Assembly (NCBI GenBank): GCA_947373075.1
Contig: CANBWF010000002.1
Location: 1 to 32,743, forward strand
Length of the DNA: 32,743 nucleotides
Direction of reading: 5' to 3'
From: Actinomycetota bacterium
GTDB lineage: Bacteria; Actinomycetota; Actinomycetes; S36-B12; UBA5976
The translations under genes and the position numbers were made by a program. The notes beneath the pieces are model-generated. The model was given only the letters and a program-made list of their open reading frames with translations, made no database searches and was not told where the DNA came from. Positions 23,705 through 32,692 of this stretch are shown here, in pieces (position 1 is the stretch's first letter; the number at the start of each line of letters is the position of its first letter).

Positions 23705-25066
23705 TTAGGCGTTGCGTCTAAAAATTGCCAAATACATGCCATCAGTGCCATGAACATCAGGGCGTAAGCGCAATCTGGTGGTTTCACTTGGTAGTTCGAG
23801 CATAGGTAGCAACGTTTCAAGTGGCACTAAAGAAAATCCTGGATGTTTTGCCAAGAACGAGTCGACAATCACATCAGTTTCAGCGATGTGTGGCGAACAG
23901 GTTGCATAAGCCACTAGCCCACCGATTCGGACAAGTTCGCCAGCTTTTATCAGCAACTCGCTTTGCAACGCAGAAAGCGCTCGGATGTCACTTGGTTGTT
24001 TGCGCCATCGACTCTCGGGACGTCGACGCAATGCACCGAGTCCCGTACAAGGAGCATCAACCAAAATTCGATCGAATGACACGGCCGGCGAATAATCACG
24101 AGCATCAGTAACTAAGACTCTTGGATCGCCAGGGGCATTCCAAAGTGCGTTCTCAACTAACTTGGCGCGTGATTCATTTGGCTCAAGCGCAGTGAACTCA
24201 ATGTTCTTTGCCGCTGCGAAACCGGCCAAAATTGCAGCCTTGCCGCCAGGGCCAGAACACATGTCTAGCCAATCATGTTCTTCACCTTCGACATCGGCAT
24301 TTACTAGCGCCAAAGCAACTAGCTGGCTGCCTTCATCTTGCACTCCTGCTTGATTTGTTTGCACAAGTTCAATATCTGCAGGATTTGATGACCATGGCTT
24401 TTCGATGTCACTTGAGCGAACGAGTTGTACCGCAAGTGGCGACCACTGCCCAGGTGCAACGTGTGGCAGTTCAAGTAATTCAGAAACTTCAGATTGACCA
24501 GGCCGAGCAACCAATGTGACGTTAGCTGGATCATTGCCAACTTCGAGAATTGGCACGATTGTTTGAGCATTGCATCCGTAGGCATCCGCTAACGCGCGAA
24601 TTACCCAAACTGGATAGGAATACTCGATAGCAAGTCGGTCAACATCTGAAAGCCCTTCAGTTAATTGCTCGCACCACTGCTCCCAAGTTTTTTCACTAAC
24701 ACGCCTAAGTACCGCATTAACAAAGCCAGTTGCACTGCGGCCAACTTCTTTGCCAACCAATGAAACTGCTTCGTTAATAGCTGCATGTGCTGGAGTTCGT
24801 AAGAAAAGTAATTGATAAGCGCCAATGCGCAAAATGTCTTGCACGGGTGCATCTAAGTCGCCGCGATTCGCGCAAGCAGCAATTACTGCATCAAGACTTC
24901 CCTGTCTGCGCAAAGTGCCATAAGTGAGTTCGGTTGCGAATGCAGCGTCGCGAGTAGTTAAGTTCGCTCGGCTACATGCGCTCGGCAGTTCTAAGTTGGC
25001 ATAGGCATCGTTAACATGAACGGAATGCACCACGTCGTAGGCGACTTTACGCGCTGATGTACTCAC
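23705..25066 (-). CDS. rsmB: 16S rRNA m5C967 methyltransferase
   Basis: A 453-residue RsmB/Sun protein. The N-terminal NusB-like RNA-binding domain (about 5-135; ARKVAYDVVHSVHVNDAYA, FATELTYGTLRRQGSLD) is followed by a Rossmann methyltransferase domain with WLDMCSGPGGKAAILAG (SAM site), RILVDAPCTGLGALRRRPE (catalytic-type Cys in the PC motif) and VAYATCSPHIAETD (second Cys in the TCS motif). It methylates C5 of C967 in 16S rRNA. It starts with GTG and overlaps fmt by 4 bases. The same gene is called fmu in mycobacteria. Confidence 0.95.
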   Translation of the reverse strand: MSTSARKVAYDVVHSVHVNDAYANLELPSACSRANLTTRDAAFATELTYGTLRRQGSLDAVIAACANRGDLDAPVQDILRIGAYQLLFLRTPAHAAINEAVSLVGKEVGRSATGFVNAVLRRVSEKTWEQWCEQLTEGLSDVDRLAIEYSYPVWVIRALADAYGCNAQTIVPILEVGNDPANVTLVARPGQSEVSELLELPHVAPGQWSPLAVQLVRSSDIEKPWSSNPADIELVQTNQAGVQDEGSQLVALALVNADVEGEEHDWLDMCSGPGGKAAILAGFAAAKNIEFTALEPNESRAKLVENALWNAPGDPRVLVTDARDYSPAVSFDRILVDAPCTGLGALRRRPESRWRKQPSDIRALSALQSELLIKAGELVRIGGLVAYATCSPHIAETDVIVDSFLAKHPGFSLVPLETLLPMLELPSETTRLRLRPDVHGTDGMYLAIFRRNA

Positions 25067-25968
25067 TCGAATGTCACATCAGATTGATTGCTAAACCATT
25101 GCGTTGCATCCACTTGCTTACGTCCTGCCTGAGTTACTTCGGCAAGAACCACTGCGTGACTCGCCGTGCCCACCAAAATTTGGTTTTCAATCTTGACTAC
25201 TTCACCTGGGGCTAGGTGAATAACTTGGGTCGCAAGGCTTACCGGAGAAAGTTTGATCCGCTGATCGCCTGCCATCGTCCACGCCCCTGGCTCTGGAGTC
25301 ATGGCTCGAACATGTCGTTCTATTGCTAATGCCGGCAACTGCCAAGAGACGCGAGCATCGTCTTTGGAGATTTTTGGGGCTACCGAAATGCCAGATGTTG
25401 GCTGTGGAACAGCTTGAATGTTTCCAGATTCCAATGCAGCCAAAGTTGCCACCATTAGCGCTGCACCTTCAATACCAAGGCGATCCAAAAGTTCGCCCGA
25501 TGTTTCACCCGCGCGAATTGAAGTTGCAATTGAACCAAGTACTGGACCAGTGTCTAAACCAGCATCAATTTGGAATGCACTGACGCCAGTAACATCGTCG
25601 CCGGCTTTAATCGCATACTGAACGGGCGCTGCTCCACGCCAATGTGGCAATAGTGAGAAATGAACATTGACCCAGCCATGCTTTGGCACATTCAATAAAT
25701 CGCTAGGTACCATCGCGCCAAAGGCAACAACAACTACACAATCAACCTGTGCTAACTGCGAAGTCAACGAAACTAAATCGGTGGTTTTGAAACATTCGAT
25801 GTTGTGTTCTTGTGCGCTTAGTGAAACTGGACTTGGTGTTAATACGCGACCACGGCCAGCTGGCGCATCAGGTCTGGTAATTACAAATGCAATTTCATGT
25901 CCGCTTGAAACTAAGGCGTCTAAAACAGGAACAGCGACATCAGGTGTTCCAGCAAAAGCGATACGCAC
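25063..25968 (-). CDS. fmt: Methionyl-tRNA formyltransferase
   Basis: A 301-residue enzyme formylating Met-tRNA-fMet using 10-formyl-tetrahydrofolate. The N-terminal hydrolase-fold domain starts (GTG) MRIAFAGTPDVAVPVLDALV; the catalytic region GWVNVHFSLLPHWRGAAPVQ holds the Asn/His and is followed by VTGVSAFQIDAGLDTGPVL (Asp). The C-terminal OB-like tRNA-binding domain begins near 205 (SWQLPALAIERHVRAMTPEP). It lies 2 bases after def, so formylation and deformylation genes are co-transcribed. Confidence 0.97.
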   Translation of the reverse strand: MRIAFAGTPDVAVPVLDALVSSGHEIAFVITRPDAPAGRGRVLTPSPVSLSAQEHNIECFKTTDLVSLTSQLAQVDCVVVVAFGAMVPSDLLNVPKHGWVNVHFSLLPHWRGAAPVQYAIKAGDDVTGVSAFQIDAGLDTGPVLGSIATSIRAGETSGELLDRLGIEGAALMVATLAALESGNIQAVPQPTSGISVAPKISKDDARVSWQLPALAIERHVRAMTPEPGAWTMAGDQRIKLSPVSLATQVIHLAPGEVVKIENQILVGTASHAVVLAEVTQAGRKQVDATQWFSNQSDVTFE

Positions 25969-25970
25969 GA

Positions 25971-26513
25971 TTAAAACAATCCCGAGTTAAGTGGGTGTGG
26001 ACTTACTTTGATTTGTGGAGCAGAACCGAACCACTCAGTTTCACGAATAGCTTTCATGGCTTCTTTGCGAGTCTGCTCGTCCAACCGATCAACAAATAAA
26101 ATGCCGTCTAGGTGGTCGGTTTCATGCTGAATACAGCGAGCAAGTAAATCGCTACCTTCAATAACCACAGGTTCACCAAACTCATTGAATCCATGAGCAA
26201 CCACGTGTTCTGCGCGAATGCAATCAAAAGCTAGCCCCGGGATAGACAAGCAGCCTTCGTCACCATCTTGGGTTTCGGCTGAGAGTTTAAGTACTGGGTT
26301 TATTAAATGGCCGATTACATCATCGATGTCGTAAGTGAAAACCCGCAGAGATACGCCAATTTGTGGCGCGGCCAGACCTGCGCCCCCCGCATCAAGCATC
26401 GTGCTGGTTAGATCCTGCACAAGATTGCGCAGTTCTTTATCAAAAGTAGTTACTTCTAAAGCAGGAGTATTTAGAACTGGATCACCAAAAAGCCGAATTG
26501 GCTGAACGGTCAT
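25971..26513 (-). CDS. def: Peptide deformylase
   Basis: A 180-residue metalloenzyme removing the formyl group from new proteins. All three motifs are present: GAGLAAPQ (44-51), EGCLS (86-90, metal-binding Cys) and the HExxH motif HETDH (130-134, metal-binding His and catalytic Glu). The chosen ATG at 26513 has AGGAGG 4 bases upstream and gives MTVQPIRLFGDPVL, a typical start; a longer frame to 26561 would add 16 unsupported residues. It precedes fmt by 2 bases and follows priA by 65 bases. Confidence 0.96.
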   Translation of the reverse strand: MTVQPIRLFGDPVLNTPALEVTTFDKELRNLVQDLTSTMLDAGGAGLAAPQIGVSLRVFTYDIDDVIGHLINPVLKLSAETQDGDEGCLSIPGLAFDCIRAEHVVAHGFNEFGEPVVIEGSDLLARCIQHETDHLDGILFVDRLDEQTRKEAMKAIRETEWFGSAPQIKVSPHPLNSGLF

Positions 26514-26578
26514 GATTCCTCCTGTGAAGCGTTGTGCTAACAGTCTAATGTCAGCACTCAAACACTCTTTACCTTGAA

Positions 26579-28540
26579 CTACAGGTCGTAAGGGTCGAAT
26601 TTGATGTTAACTGGCTCGCCTTTTTTACGGGCACTTCGCACAGCGGTTGCATCTTTTAGTGCCTGCGCCAATTCCAAACCGTGAGCTCGTTCAATCGAGA
26701 GTAATAAGCGCACACCAGTCGGCGCCGGCACTGGGCCACGATGTAGCACGCCATCTGGCAATTCAGTTAGAGCCAACAAGTCATCAATGTCGGCTTGTGC
26801 GCCAGTTAGAACAGCGAGGCGCACTGCTGGCGGAAGGTCGACACTGGCGCGCTGAGCTAGCTCTCGCTGAGCGAAACCGATTGGATCGTGACGAATCAGT
26901 GCTTGCACCGCCGGATGTTCGGGATCTGCTACAACCACAATCTCGCCATCAGTGCGAACAAGTGAAGCAAATTCCATCCACTTGGAATAAGTATCTTCAC
27001 CCGCGCGAAGATCGGGACGTGAAAGCATCATGTTGCCATCCAAAAATACGGCCGCGCTGTAGCCACCTTCGACAAGTGGTGCGGCGCCTGGAGTTGCCAC
27101 AACGATGCTTGGACGTGGGTCGATTGATCGCACAATGTGATCTGCTGAGGATGAGCGCACCGGAATGCCCGGAAATGCTCGACCTAACTCTTCGGCAGTA
27201 CGTACACTGCCAATTGTTGTGGCCCGAACCTGCGACCCTTTGCATCTGGCGCAAGACCAATCGGTTTCCAAATGCCCGCACACCCGACAAGTAGGCGCAC
27301 TCGAGCGCGCTGTTTGAATAAGTGCGCCTGAACACTGCGAACACGCGGCCATTGATCGACACTGACTACAAACAAGCCTGGGTGAATAGCCAGTGCGCGG
27401 AACACAAACTAAGACTGGTCCAGATTTAAGCGCGGTCGAAATAACTTGGAATGCAAGGTGTGGCATTCGGGTAGCAACGCCCTGGGCAACATACTGCTCT
27501 TCGAGCGCGCTGCGTACTCGCGCCATGTTGCGCCGAGCTTGATCAGTTGGCCTAGCCACCAAAGCTAACCAAGGCATCAAGGAAACTGAATCAGTAGAAG
27601 GTGAACTTCCCAAAACTAACAGCGCGGTATTTTCATTTTGACTGCGCAGAACTGCGACTTCTCGCGCATGCCAATAAGGGGCATGCGGCTCAAGGAAAGT
27701 TTCATTCCAGTCATCCCAGATGCAGATGGCAGCCAAATTTTGTGCTGGGGCAAATACCGCAGAGCGCGTGCCAACAATAATGCGAGCCTGTCCGCGTAAC
27801 ACCGAGACCCAATTTCGATAACGAATTTCGGCGCCATCATCCGCAGCTAAAACTGCTACTGCCGGCTTTGGGATACCACTTTGCGCCAAAACTTTAATTA
27901 CTCGATCGATGCCTGTGCGATCTGGAACCAAAACAATCACACTCTGACCGTTCGCAGCCACTGCAGTTGCATACTCGGCCAAAATTTTGGGCACATCATC
28001 ACTACCTGTTGGCATGATTGCCCGAGGAGCTTGCTGATCAATAGTGCGCTTAATTAATGCTGGGCCACCCGCGTATTGAGTGAGAGTTTCTGGAGCAATT
28101 GCCAAAATTTTTACTGACTCGACTGATGAAGCACTTTCGGCCCGCGCATGGCGATTCGGAATTGCAGTGCGCGCAACATCCCAGCGCACACCAGCATTGC
28201 GCAGGGCAACTTGTGAAATGAGCGCAAACAGTTCAGGACTGAGAACTGGCTCTGGCGAAACAACGCTAACTGGTATCAATGTGCCTGGATGTTCTGATGA
28301 ATCTTTTCGTTCTATTAAATATCCGTCAACAAGTTTGCCGGCAAAGCGCACCCGAACACGGACCCCTGGCACTGCAGTATCAGCAAATTTAGCCGGCACT
28401 GAATAATCGAATAGTCGATCTAAATGCGGCAGAGAATTATCAATCAACACCGTAGCGACCGGTTGTTTTTCAGCCAGCGGAATAGCAGCCTTCACACGCT
28501 TACGCGGTGTCGGAAATAGGCTGAGCTCCTCTGTGGTCAC
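26579..28540 (-). CDS. priA: PriA-like primosomal protein N', helicase motifs degenerate
   Basis: A 653-residue actinobacterial-type PriA homologue starting with GTG. The N-terminal DNA-binding domain (about 25-95; FDYSVPAKFADTAVPGVRVRV) and the eight zinc-ligand cysteines (391, 394, 400, 403, 418, 421, 430, 433) match PriA. The ATPase core is eroded: the Walker A place (about 176-183) reads MPTGSDDV with no GKT/S, and the DEAH-box place (275-280) reads WDDWNE. Actinobacterial PriA proteins are known to lack helicase motifs, so it probably helps replication restart by binding DNA and loading partners rather than by unwinding. It starts 33 bases after metK; no strong ribosome-binding site precedes the GTG, so the start is moderately certain. 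Confidence 0.88.
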   Translation of the reverse strand: MTTEELSLFPTPRKRVKAAIPLAEKQPVATVLIDNSLPHLDRLFDYSVPAKFADTAVPGVRVRVRFAGKLVDGYLIERKDSSEHPGTLIPVSVVSPEPVLSPELFALISQVALRNAGVRWDVARTAIPNRHARAESASSVESVKILAIAPETLTQYAGGPALIKRTIDQQAPRAIMPTGSDDVPKILAEYATAVAANGQSVIVLVPDRTGIDRVIKVLAQSGIPKPAVAVLAADDGAEIRYRNWVSVLRGQARIIVGTRSAVFAPAQNLAAICIWDDWNETFLEPHAPYWHAREVAVLRSQNENTALLVLGSSPSTDSVSLMPWLALVARPTDQARRNMARVRSALEEQYVAQGVATRMPHLAFQVISTALKSGPVLVCVPRTGYSPRLVCSQCRSMAACSQCSGALIQTARSSAPTCRVCGHLETDWSCARCKGSQVRATTIGSVRTAEELGRAFPGIPVRSSSADHIVRSIDPRPSIVVATPGAAPLVEGGYSAAVFLDGNMMLSRPDLRAGEDTYSKWMEFASLVRTDGEIVVVADPEHPAVQALIRHDPIGFAQRELAQRASVDLPPAVRLAVLTGAQADIDDLLALTELPDGVLHRGPVPAPTGVRLLLSIERAHGLELAQALKDATAVRSARKKGEPVNIKFDPYDL

Positions 28541-28573
28541 GATTATGAGTCTGTCAGACCCGAACGACAGATG

Positions 28574-29764
28574 TTAGAGTGCCGCAGTTAATTCCTGGGC
28601 GCGGTCTGTGCGCTCCCAAGTAAAGCCTGGGCGACCAAAGTGTCCATACGCTGAAGTTGGGCGGTATTGAACAACTGCTGTGTTCAAAAGTTCCAGGTCA
28701 GCAATGATGGCAGCTGGGCGCAAATCAAAGACTTTGTGGATTGCGTGCTGAATCTTTTCATCAGCCACAGTTCCGGTACCAAAAGTTTCAACAAAAACAC
28801 CCACTGGCTGCGCCTTACCAATTGCATAAGCAACCTGTACTTCACAGCGAGTAGCAAGGCCCGCAGCCACAACATTCTTTGCAACCCAGCGCATCGCGTA
28901 TGCAGCCGAGCGATCGACCTTTGACGGGTCTTTACCAGAGAATGCACCACCACCATGGCGAGCCATGCCGCCATAGGTATCAACGATAATTTTGCGGCCA
29001 GTTAGACCAGCGTCTCCCATTGGTCCACCAACAACGAATTTGCCCGTTGGATTCACCAATAAGTTGTAATCATCGCTAGCTAAGTCGAAGGCAGCCAGAA
29101 CTGGCTCAACTACAAACTTGCGAATCTCTGGTGCAAGCATATTTTCTAAGTCAACATCTTCAGCATGCTGGGACGAAACAACAACGGTTTCTAAACGCAC
29201 TGGACGATCACCGTCGTACTCAATGGTTACCTGAGTTTTGCCATCGGGACGCAGGTAACTAAGTTCCCCACTCTTACGAACTGCAGTCAAACGCTCGGCA
29301 AGGCGATGTGCCAAAGTAATTGGCAGTGGCATTAGTTCAGGTGTGTCATTGCAGGCGTAGCCAAACATTAAACCTTGATCGCCAGCACCCTGTCGGTCCA
29401 GTGGATCAGATGAACCTGAAACGCGTTCTTCAAATGCATCGTCAACGCCCTGAGCGATATCTGGTGATTGCGTTCCGATTGAAACAGAAACGCCACAAGA
29501 ATTGCCATCAAAACCTTTATTGGATGAGTCGTAGCCAATTGAGTTAACAACTTCACGCACGATGCTCATGACATCGCAGTAACCCTCGGTGGTGACTTCG
29601 CCAGCGACATGCACCTGGCCGGTGGTAAGTAATGTTTCAACCGCCACACGACTCTTTGGGTCCTGCTGTAATAGATCATCCAGAATTGCATCTGAAATCT
29701 GATCTGCCATCTTGTCCGGATGACCTTCGGTTACTGACTCTGAGGTGAATAAACGACCTGACAT
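28574..29764 (-). CDS. metK: S-adenosylmethionine synthase
   Basis: A 396-residue enzyme making SAM from methionine and ATP. Full-length family signatures: LFTSESVTEGHPDKMADQIS at the start, GAGDQGLMFGYACNDTPELM, then VVGGPMGDAGLTGRKIIVDT and the phosphate loop GGGAFSGKDPSKVDRSAAY. Length and motifs are normal. AAAGG lies about 6 bases before the ATG. The 90-base gap to coaBC contains a TAAGAT box that may be a promoter; it is too short and lacks the features for a SAM riboswitch. Confidence 0.98.
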   Translation of the reverse strand: MSGRLFTSESVTEGHPDKMADQISDAILDDLLQQDPKSRVAVETLLTTGQVHVAGEVTTEGYCDVMSIVREVVNSIGYDSSNKGFDGNSCGVSVSIGTQSPDIAQGVDDAFEERVSGSSDPLDRQGAGDQGLMFGYACNDTPELMPLPITLAHRLAERLTAVRKSGELSYLRPDGKTQVTIEYDGDRPVRLETVVVSSQHAEDVDLENMLAPEIRKFVVEPVLAAFDLASDDYNLLVNPTGKFVVGGPMGDAGLTGRKIIVDTYGGMARHGGGAFSGKDPSKVDRSAAYAMRWVAKNVVAAGLATRCEVQVAYAIGKAQPVGVFVETFGTGTVADEKIQHAIHKVFDLRPAAIIADLELLNTAVVQYRPTSAYGHFGRPGFTWERTDRAQELTAAL

Positions 29765-29854
29765 TCACTTACCTTTACTATTTCGACAAAAAGTCCAACG
29801 AGGCACAATCTTAGTGGTGCTATTCAGGTCGATTACGGCGATACACGCAGTTAG

Positions 29855-31084
29855 TTACTTTTTATACGCAGCAATTGCGTCAAGGATGGCATGAGCGATT
29901 GCCAATTTAGGTGCTCGTGGCACATCGATTTCTTCTGACGAGTTCTTGGTAAGAATTGTGACCTGATTATCTGGGGTGCCAAAACCTAAGCCATGTCCAA
30001 CTTCATTAACAACCAATAGATCACAATCTTTACGCACCAATTTCGCGCGAGCATGATCGAGAACACTGCCAGACTCATCGCCCGTCTCGGCGGCAAAGCC
30101 CACAACAACTTTTGGCGTTCCATTGTGATCGCGTTGATTAGCCAGACTCTGCAGAATGTCTGCAGTCTGTGACAGTTCTAATGTGAAGGTTGAGTCCTCA
30201 CCAGACTTCTTAATTTTTGTTGCAGATGCATGTGCTGGAGCAAAGTCAACAATCGCTGCGGCCATAATCACGACATCTGCAATCCGACTTTGTGCGTAAA
30301 GCTCGTGCGATAAATCGCGGCCAGTCTCAACTGGAATCACCGTTACGCCATGTGGCATTGGCTCTGTGATGTTTGCCGCAATCAAAGTCACTTTGGCTCC
30401 GCGACTTGCAGCAGCTACCGCAAGTGCAATCCCCTGCTTGCCGGAAGACCGATTGCTAATGAATCGAACTGGGTCTAAATATTCGCGAGTTCCACCAGCA
30501 GTAATCACGATGCGCTTGCCTGATAGATCCTGAGTTTGAGTTGCACAGGCAGCCAAAGCAATTGCGGCAATATCAGCGGGTTCAGGAAGTCGACCTGGTC
30601 CAGAGTCAGCGCCAGTTAGTCGGCCAACTGCTGGCTCAATAACTGTTACACCACGAGCACGAAGAATTGTTACGTTATTTTGCGTTGCAGCATGTTGCCA
30701 CATTTCCGTGTGCATTGCTGGCGCAAAAACTACTGGGCAAGTTGCAGTTAGTAAAACATTCGTCAGAACATCATTTGCCGAACCTGATGCTGCTCGTGAA
30801 AGTAAGTCCGCAGTTGTTGGAGCAACAATAATTAAATCTGCATTCTGTCCGAGGTGTACATGTGGAACATCTGCGACGCTTTCCCACAAATCGGTGACTA
30901 CTGGATTTCCAGAAAGTGCTTCCCAGGTGGCAGCGCCAACAAAGTTCAGTGACGCGGCAGTTGGAACAACATGGACGTCGTGACCGGCTTCAGTAAGCAG
31001 ACGCAAAAGACTGGCTACTTTATAGGCGGCAATTCCTCCACCAACACCGAGAACAATGTTGAGCGGGCGGTTTTGATCAGTCAC
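29855..31084 (-). CDS. coaBC: Bifunctional phosphopantothenoylcysteine decarboxylase / phosphopantothenate-cysteine ligase
   Basis: A 409-residue coenzyme A biosynthesis fusion. The N-terminal CoaC flavoprotein half (about 1-185) has IVLGVGGGIAAYKVASLLR, VPHVHLGQNADL (catalytic-type His) and FAPAMHTEMW, where His replaces the Asn of the usual PxMNxxMW motif. The C-terminal CoaB half (about 190-409) has RIVITAGGTREYLDPVRFISN, SSGKQGIALAVAAASRGA and a VVGFAAET segment; the KIKKSG-type loop is also present. It starts with GTG, with GGGAG just upstream, and follows rpoZ by 26 bases. Confidence 0.95.
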   Translation of the reverse strand: MTDQNRPLNIVLGVGGGIAAYKVASLLRLLTEAGHDVHVVPTAASLNFVGAATWEALSGNPVVTDLWESVADVPHVHLGQNADLIIVAPTTADLLSRAASGSANDVLTNVLLTATCPVVFAPAMHTEMWQHAATQNNVTILRARGVTVIEPAVGRLTGADSGPGRLPEPADIAAIALAACATQTQDLSGKRIVITAGGTREYLDPVRFISNRSSGKQGIALAVAAASRGAKVTLIAANITEPMPHGVTVIPVETGRDLSHELYAQSRIADVVIMAAAIVDFAPAHASATKIKKSGEDSTFTLELSQTADILQSLANQRDHNGTPKVVVGFAAETGDESGSVLDHARAKLVRKDCDLLVVNEVGHGLGFGTPDNQVTILTKNSSEEIDVPRAPKLAIAHAILDAIAAYKK

Positions 31085-31110
31085 AATTTCTCCCGAAAGC
31101 GGGATGGGAT

Positions 31111-31371
31111 TTAGGAAACAGTCTCAGGTTCGATAGTGAGCTTGCCTTCGTTGATTTCGCGAAGTGCAATTGATAACGGCTTTTCCTGGTTACCAGATTC
31201 AACTAGTGGACCAACATACTCAAGCAGGCCTTCGCCAAGCTGTGAGTAGTAAGCATTGATCTGACGAGCGCGCTTTGCTGCGTAAATTACGAGGGCATAC
31301 TTTGAATCGGCGACAGCAAGTAGATCGTCGATAGGTGGATTGGTAATGCCTTCAGGTGCGGCAGCGGTCAC
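31111..31371 (-). CDS. rpoZ: DNA-directed RNA polymerase omega subunit
   Basis: An 86-residue protein. The core PPIDDLLAVADSKYALVIYA and AAKRARQINAYYSQL is the omega signature that wraps the beta' C-terminus and helps assemble RNA polymerase. It starts with GTG, preceded at 5 bases by AAGGAG, and lies between gmk (24 bases) and coaBC (26 bases), the standard order. Confidence 0.95.
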   Translation of the reverse strand: MTAAAPEGITNPPIDDLLAVADSKYALVIYAAKRARQINAYYSQLGEGLLEYVGPLVESGNQEKPLSIALREINEGKLTIEPETVS

Positions 31372-31395
31372 GGGGACTCCTTAGAGAAAAGAAAA

Positions 31396-31941
31396 CTACT
31401 TTAGAAATGATACCAACTCAGTGGCTGCCCGCGCGACATCGTCATTTGTGATTGAATAATCAAAGAAATCTGCCGAATCGAGCTCGTGTTGGGCAACGGC
31501 TAAGCGAATTGCCACTTCTTCTGGGGTTTCGGTCCCCCGGCCCTCTAGTCGGCTTTCTAGGTCATTCCAAGACGGCGGGGTCAGGAACACCAAAACCGCA
31601 TCGGGCATTGATTTACGGACCTGTTTAGCCCCTTGAAGTTCGATTTCCAGCAGTACTGGTACATCTTGCGCGAGTTTCTCTTCTACCGGAGTACGAGGCG
31701 TGCCATAGCGATTTCCAGCAAATTCGGCCCATTCAAGTAAGTTGCCTTCGCTAATCATCTGATCGAATGCCTCGTTGGTGACATAAAAGTAATTCACGCC
31801 ATCGACTTCGCCGGGCCGCGGTTGGCGGGTTGTCGCTGAAACTGAAAGCCAAGTTTGTGGCATCTCTTTGAGCGCAGCTTGGATAACTGAACTTTTGCCA
31901 ACCCCACTAGGACCAGAGAGCACTACCAGATGAGTTGCCAT
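31396..31941 (-). CDS. gmk: Guanylate kinase
   Basis: A 181-residue kinase converting GMP to GDP. It starts MATHLVVLSGPSGVGKSSVI with the P-loop near residue 10-17, followed by the GMP-binding RQPRPGEVDGVNYFYV and WAEFAGNRYGTP, then LLEIELQGAKQV and a lid region. The ATG at 31941 has AAAGGA upstream and yields a normal length; a longer frame to 32166 would overlap pyrF and add 75 unrelated residues. TACTAT in the 61-base gap to pyrF could be a promoter. In most actinobacteria mihF lies in that gap; here it does not. Confidence 0.96.
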   Translation of the reverse strand: MATHLVVLSGPSGVGKSSVIQAALKEMPQTWLSVSATTRQPRPGEVDGVNYFYVTNEAFDQMISEGNLLEWAEFAGNRYGTPRTPVEEKLAQDVPVLLEIELQGAKQVRKSMPDAVLVFLTPPSWNDLESRLEGRGTETPEEVAIRLAVAQHELDSADFFDYSITNDDVARAATELVSFLK

Positions 31942-32002
31942 TACTAATCCTTTCTGTGAGTGAGAACGGGCAGTTCCGATAGTACCGTGTGCCCGCAATT
32001 GC

Positions 32003-32689
32003 TTAGTTTGAAATTGTCGCGGCGATCGCAGCTGCCGCTTCGGCGATGTTACCCGCCGCTGTAATTGGACGACCGATAACCAAAATGTTTGCGCCATCAG
32101 CAAGTGCCTGCTGCGGCGTGGCAATGCGCTTTTGATCGCCAGCATCACTGCCTGCTGGACGAACACCAGGTGTGATTAGCACGATGTCATTACCAACTGC
32201 ATTACGCACAGCTGCCACTTCTTGGGGTGAACAAACAATCGCGCGAGCACCTGCATCCACTGACTGCTTGGCGAGATTAACCACAATGTCTTGTGCATTG
32301 CCGGCCCAACCCATTGTTGTGAGCTGGTTTTGATCAAGTGAAGTCAAAATTGTTACCGCAGTGATTAGCGTGTTTGGTAATGCTTCTGCGGCAGCAGTAA
32401 TCATCTGCGCACCGCCAGATGCATGAACCGTTAAATATTTTGGGGCTAGTGCAGCAACACTTCGGGCAGCGCCGGCAACAGTTGCCGGGATGTCGTGCAG
32501 TTTCAAATCGAGAAAGATGTCGCAATCCGAAACTTCACGAACACTAGTTACCGAACTGTGGCCATCGCGAAGGAATACTTCGAGGCCAACCTTTAGAACT
32601 TCAACATGCGGAGAAGCTTGCTGGGCCCAATCTTGCATTGTGGCTAAGTCAGGTGCATCTAAGGCAACTGCGATTGGAGCTTTTGTCAT
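32003..32689 (-). CDS. pyrF: Orotidine 5'-phosphate decarboxylase (type 1)
   Basis: A 228-residue enzyme for the last step of UMP synthesis. It begins KAPIAVALDAPDLATMQDWA and contains the catalytic Asp-Lys-Asp array in FLDLKLHDIPATV, plus the phosphate-binding ITPGVRPAGSDAGDQ and NILVIGRPITAA near the end. This is the type 1 form (DxKxxDIP), unlike the type 2 enzyme of mycobacteria. It lies 3 bases after the probable pyrD stop, consistent with a pyrimidine operon. Confidence 0.96.
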   Translation of the reverse strand: MTKAPIAVALDAPDLATMQDWAQQASPHVEVLKVGLEVFLRDGHSSVTSVREVSDCDIFLDLKLHDIPATVAGAARSVAALAPKYLTVHASGGAQMITAAAEALPNTLITAVTILTSLDQNQLTTMGWAGNAQDIVVNLAKQSVDAGARAIVCSPQEVAAVRNAVGNDIVLITPGVRPAGSDAGDQKRIATPQQALADGANILVIGRPITAAGNIAEAAAAIAATISN

Positions 32690-32692
32690 TTA

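Noticed and set aside
26647..27294. Plus-strand 215-codon frame
   Set aside because: Lies wholly inside priA, whose zinc cysteines are encoded on the minus strand here; product looks random.
29765..29854. SAM riboswitch upstream of metK
   Set aside because: The gap is only 90 bases and shows no recognisable multi-helix SAM-binding pattern or terminator.
31942..32166. Longer gmk start overlapping pyrF
   Set aside because: Adds 75 residues unlike any guanylate kinase; the internal ATG has a ribosome-binding site and normal protein start.
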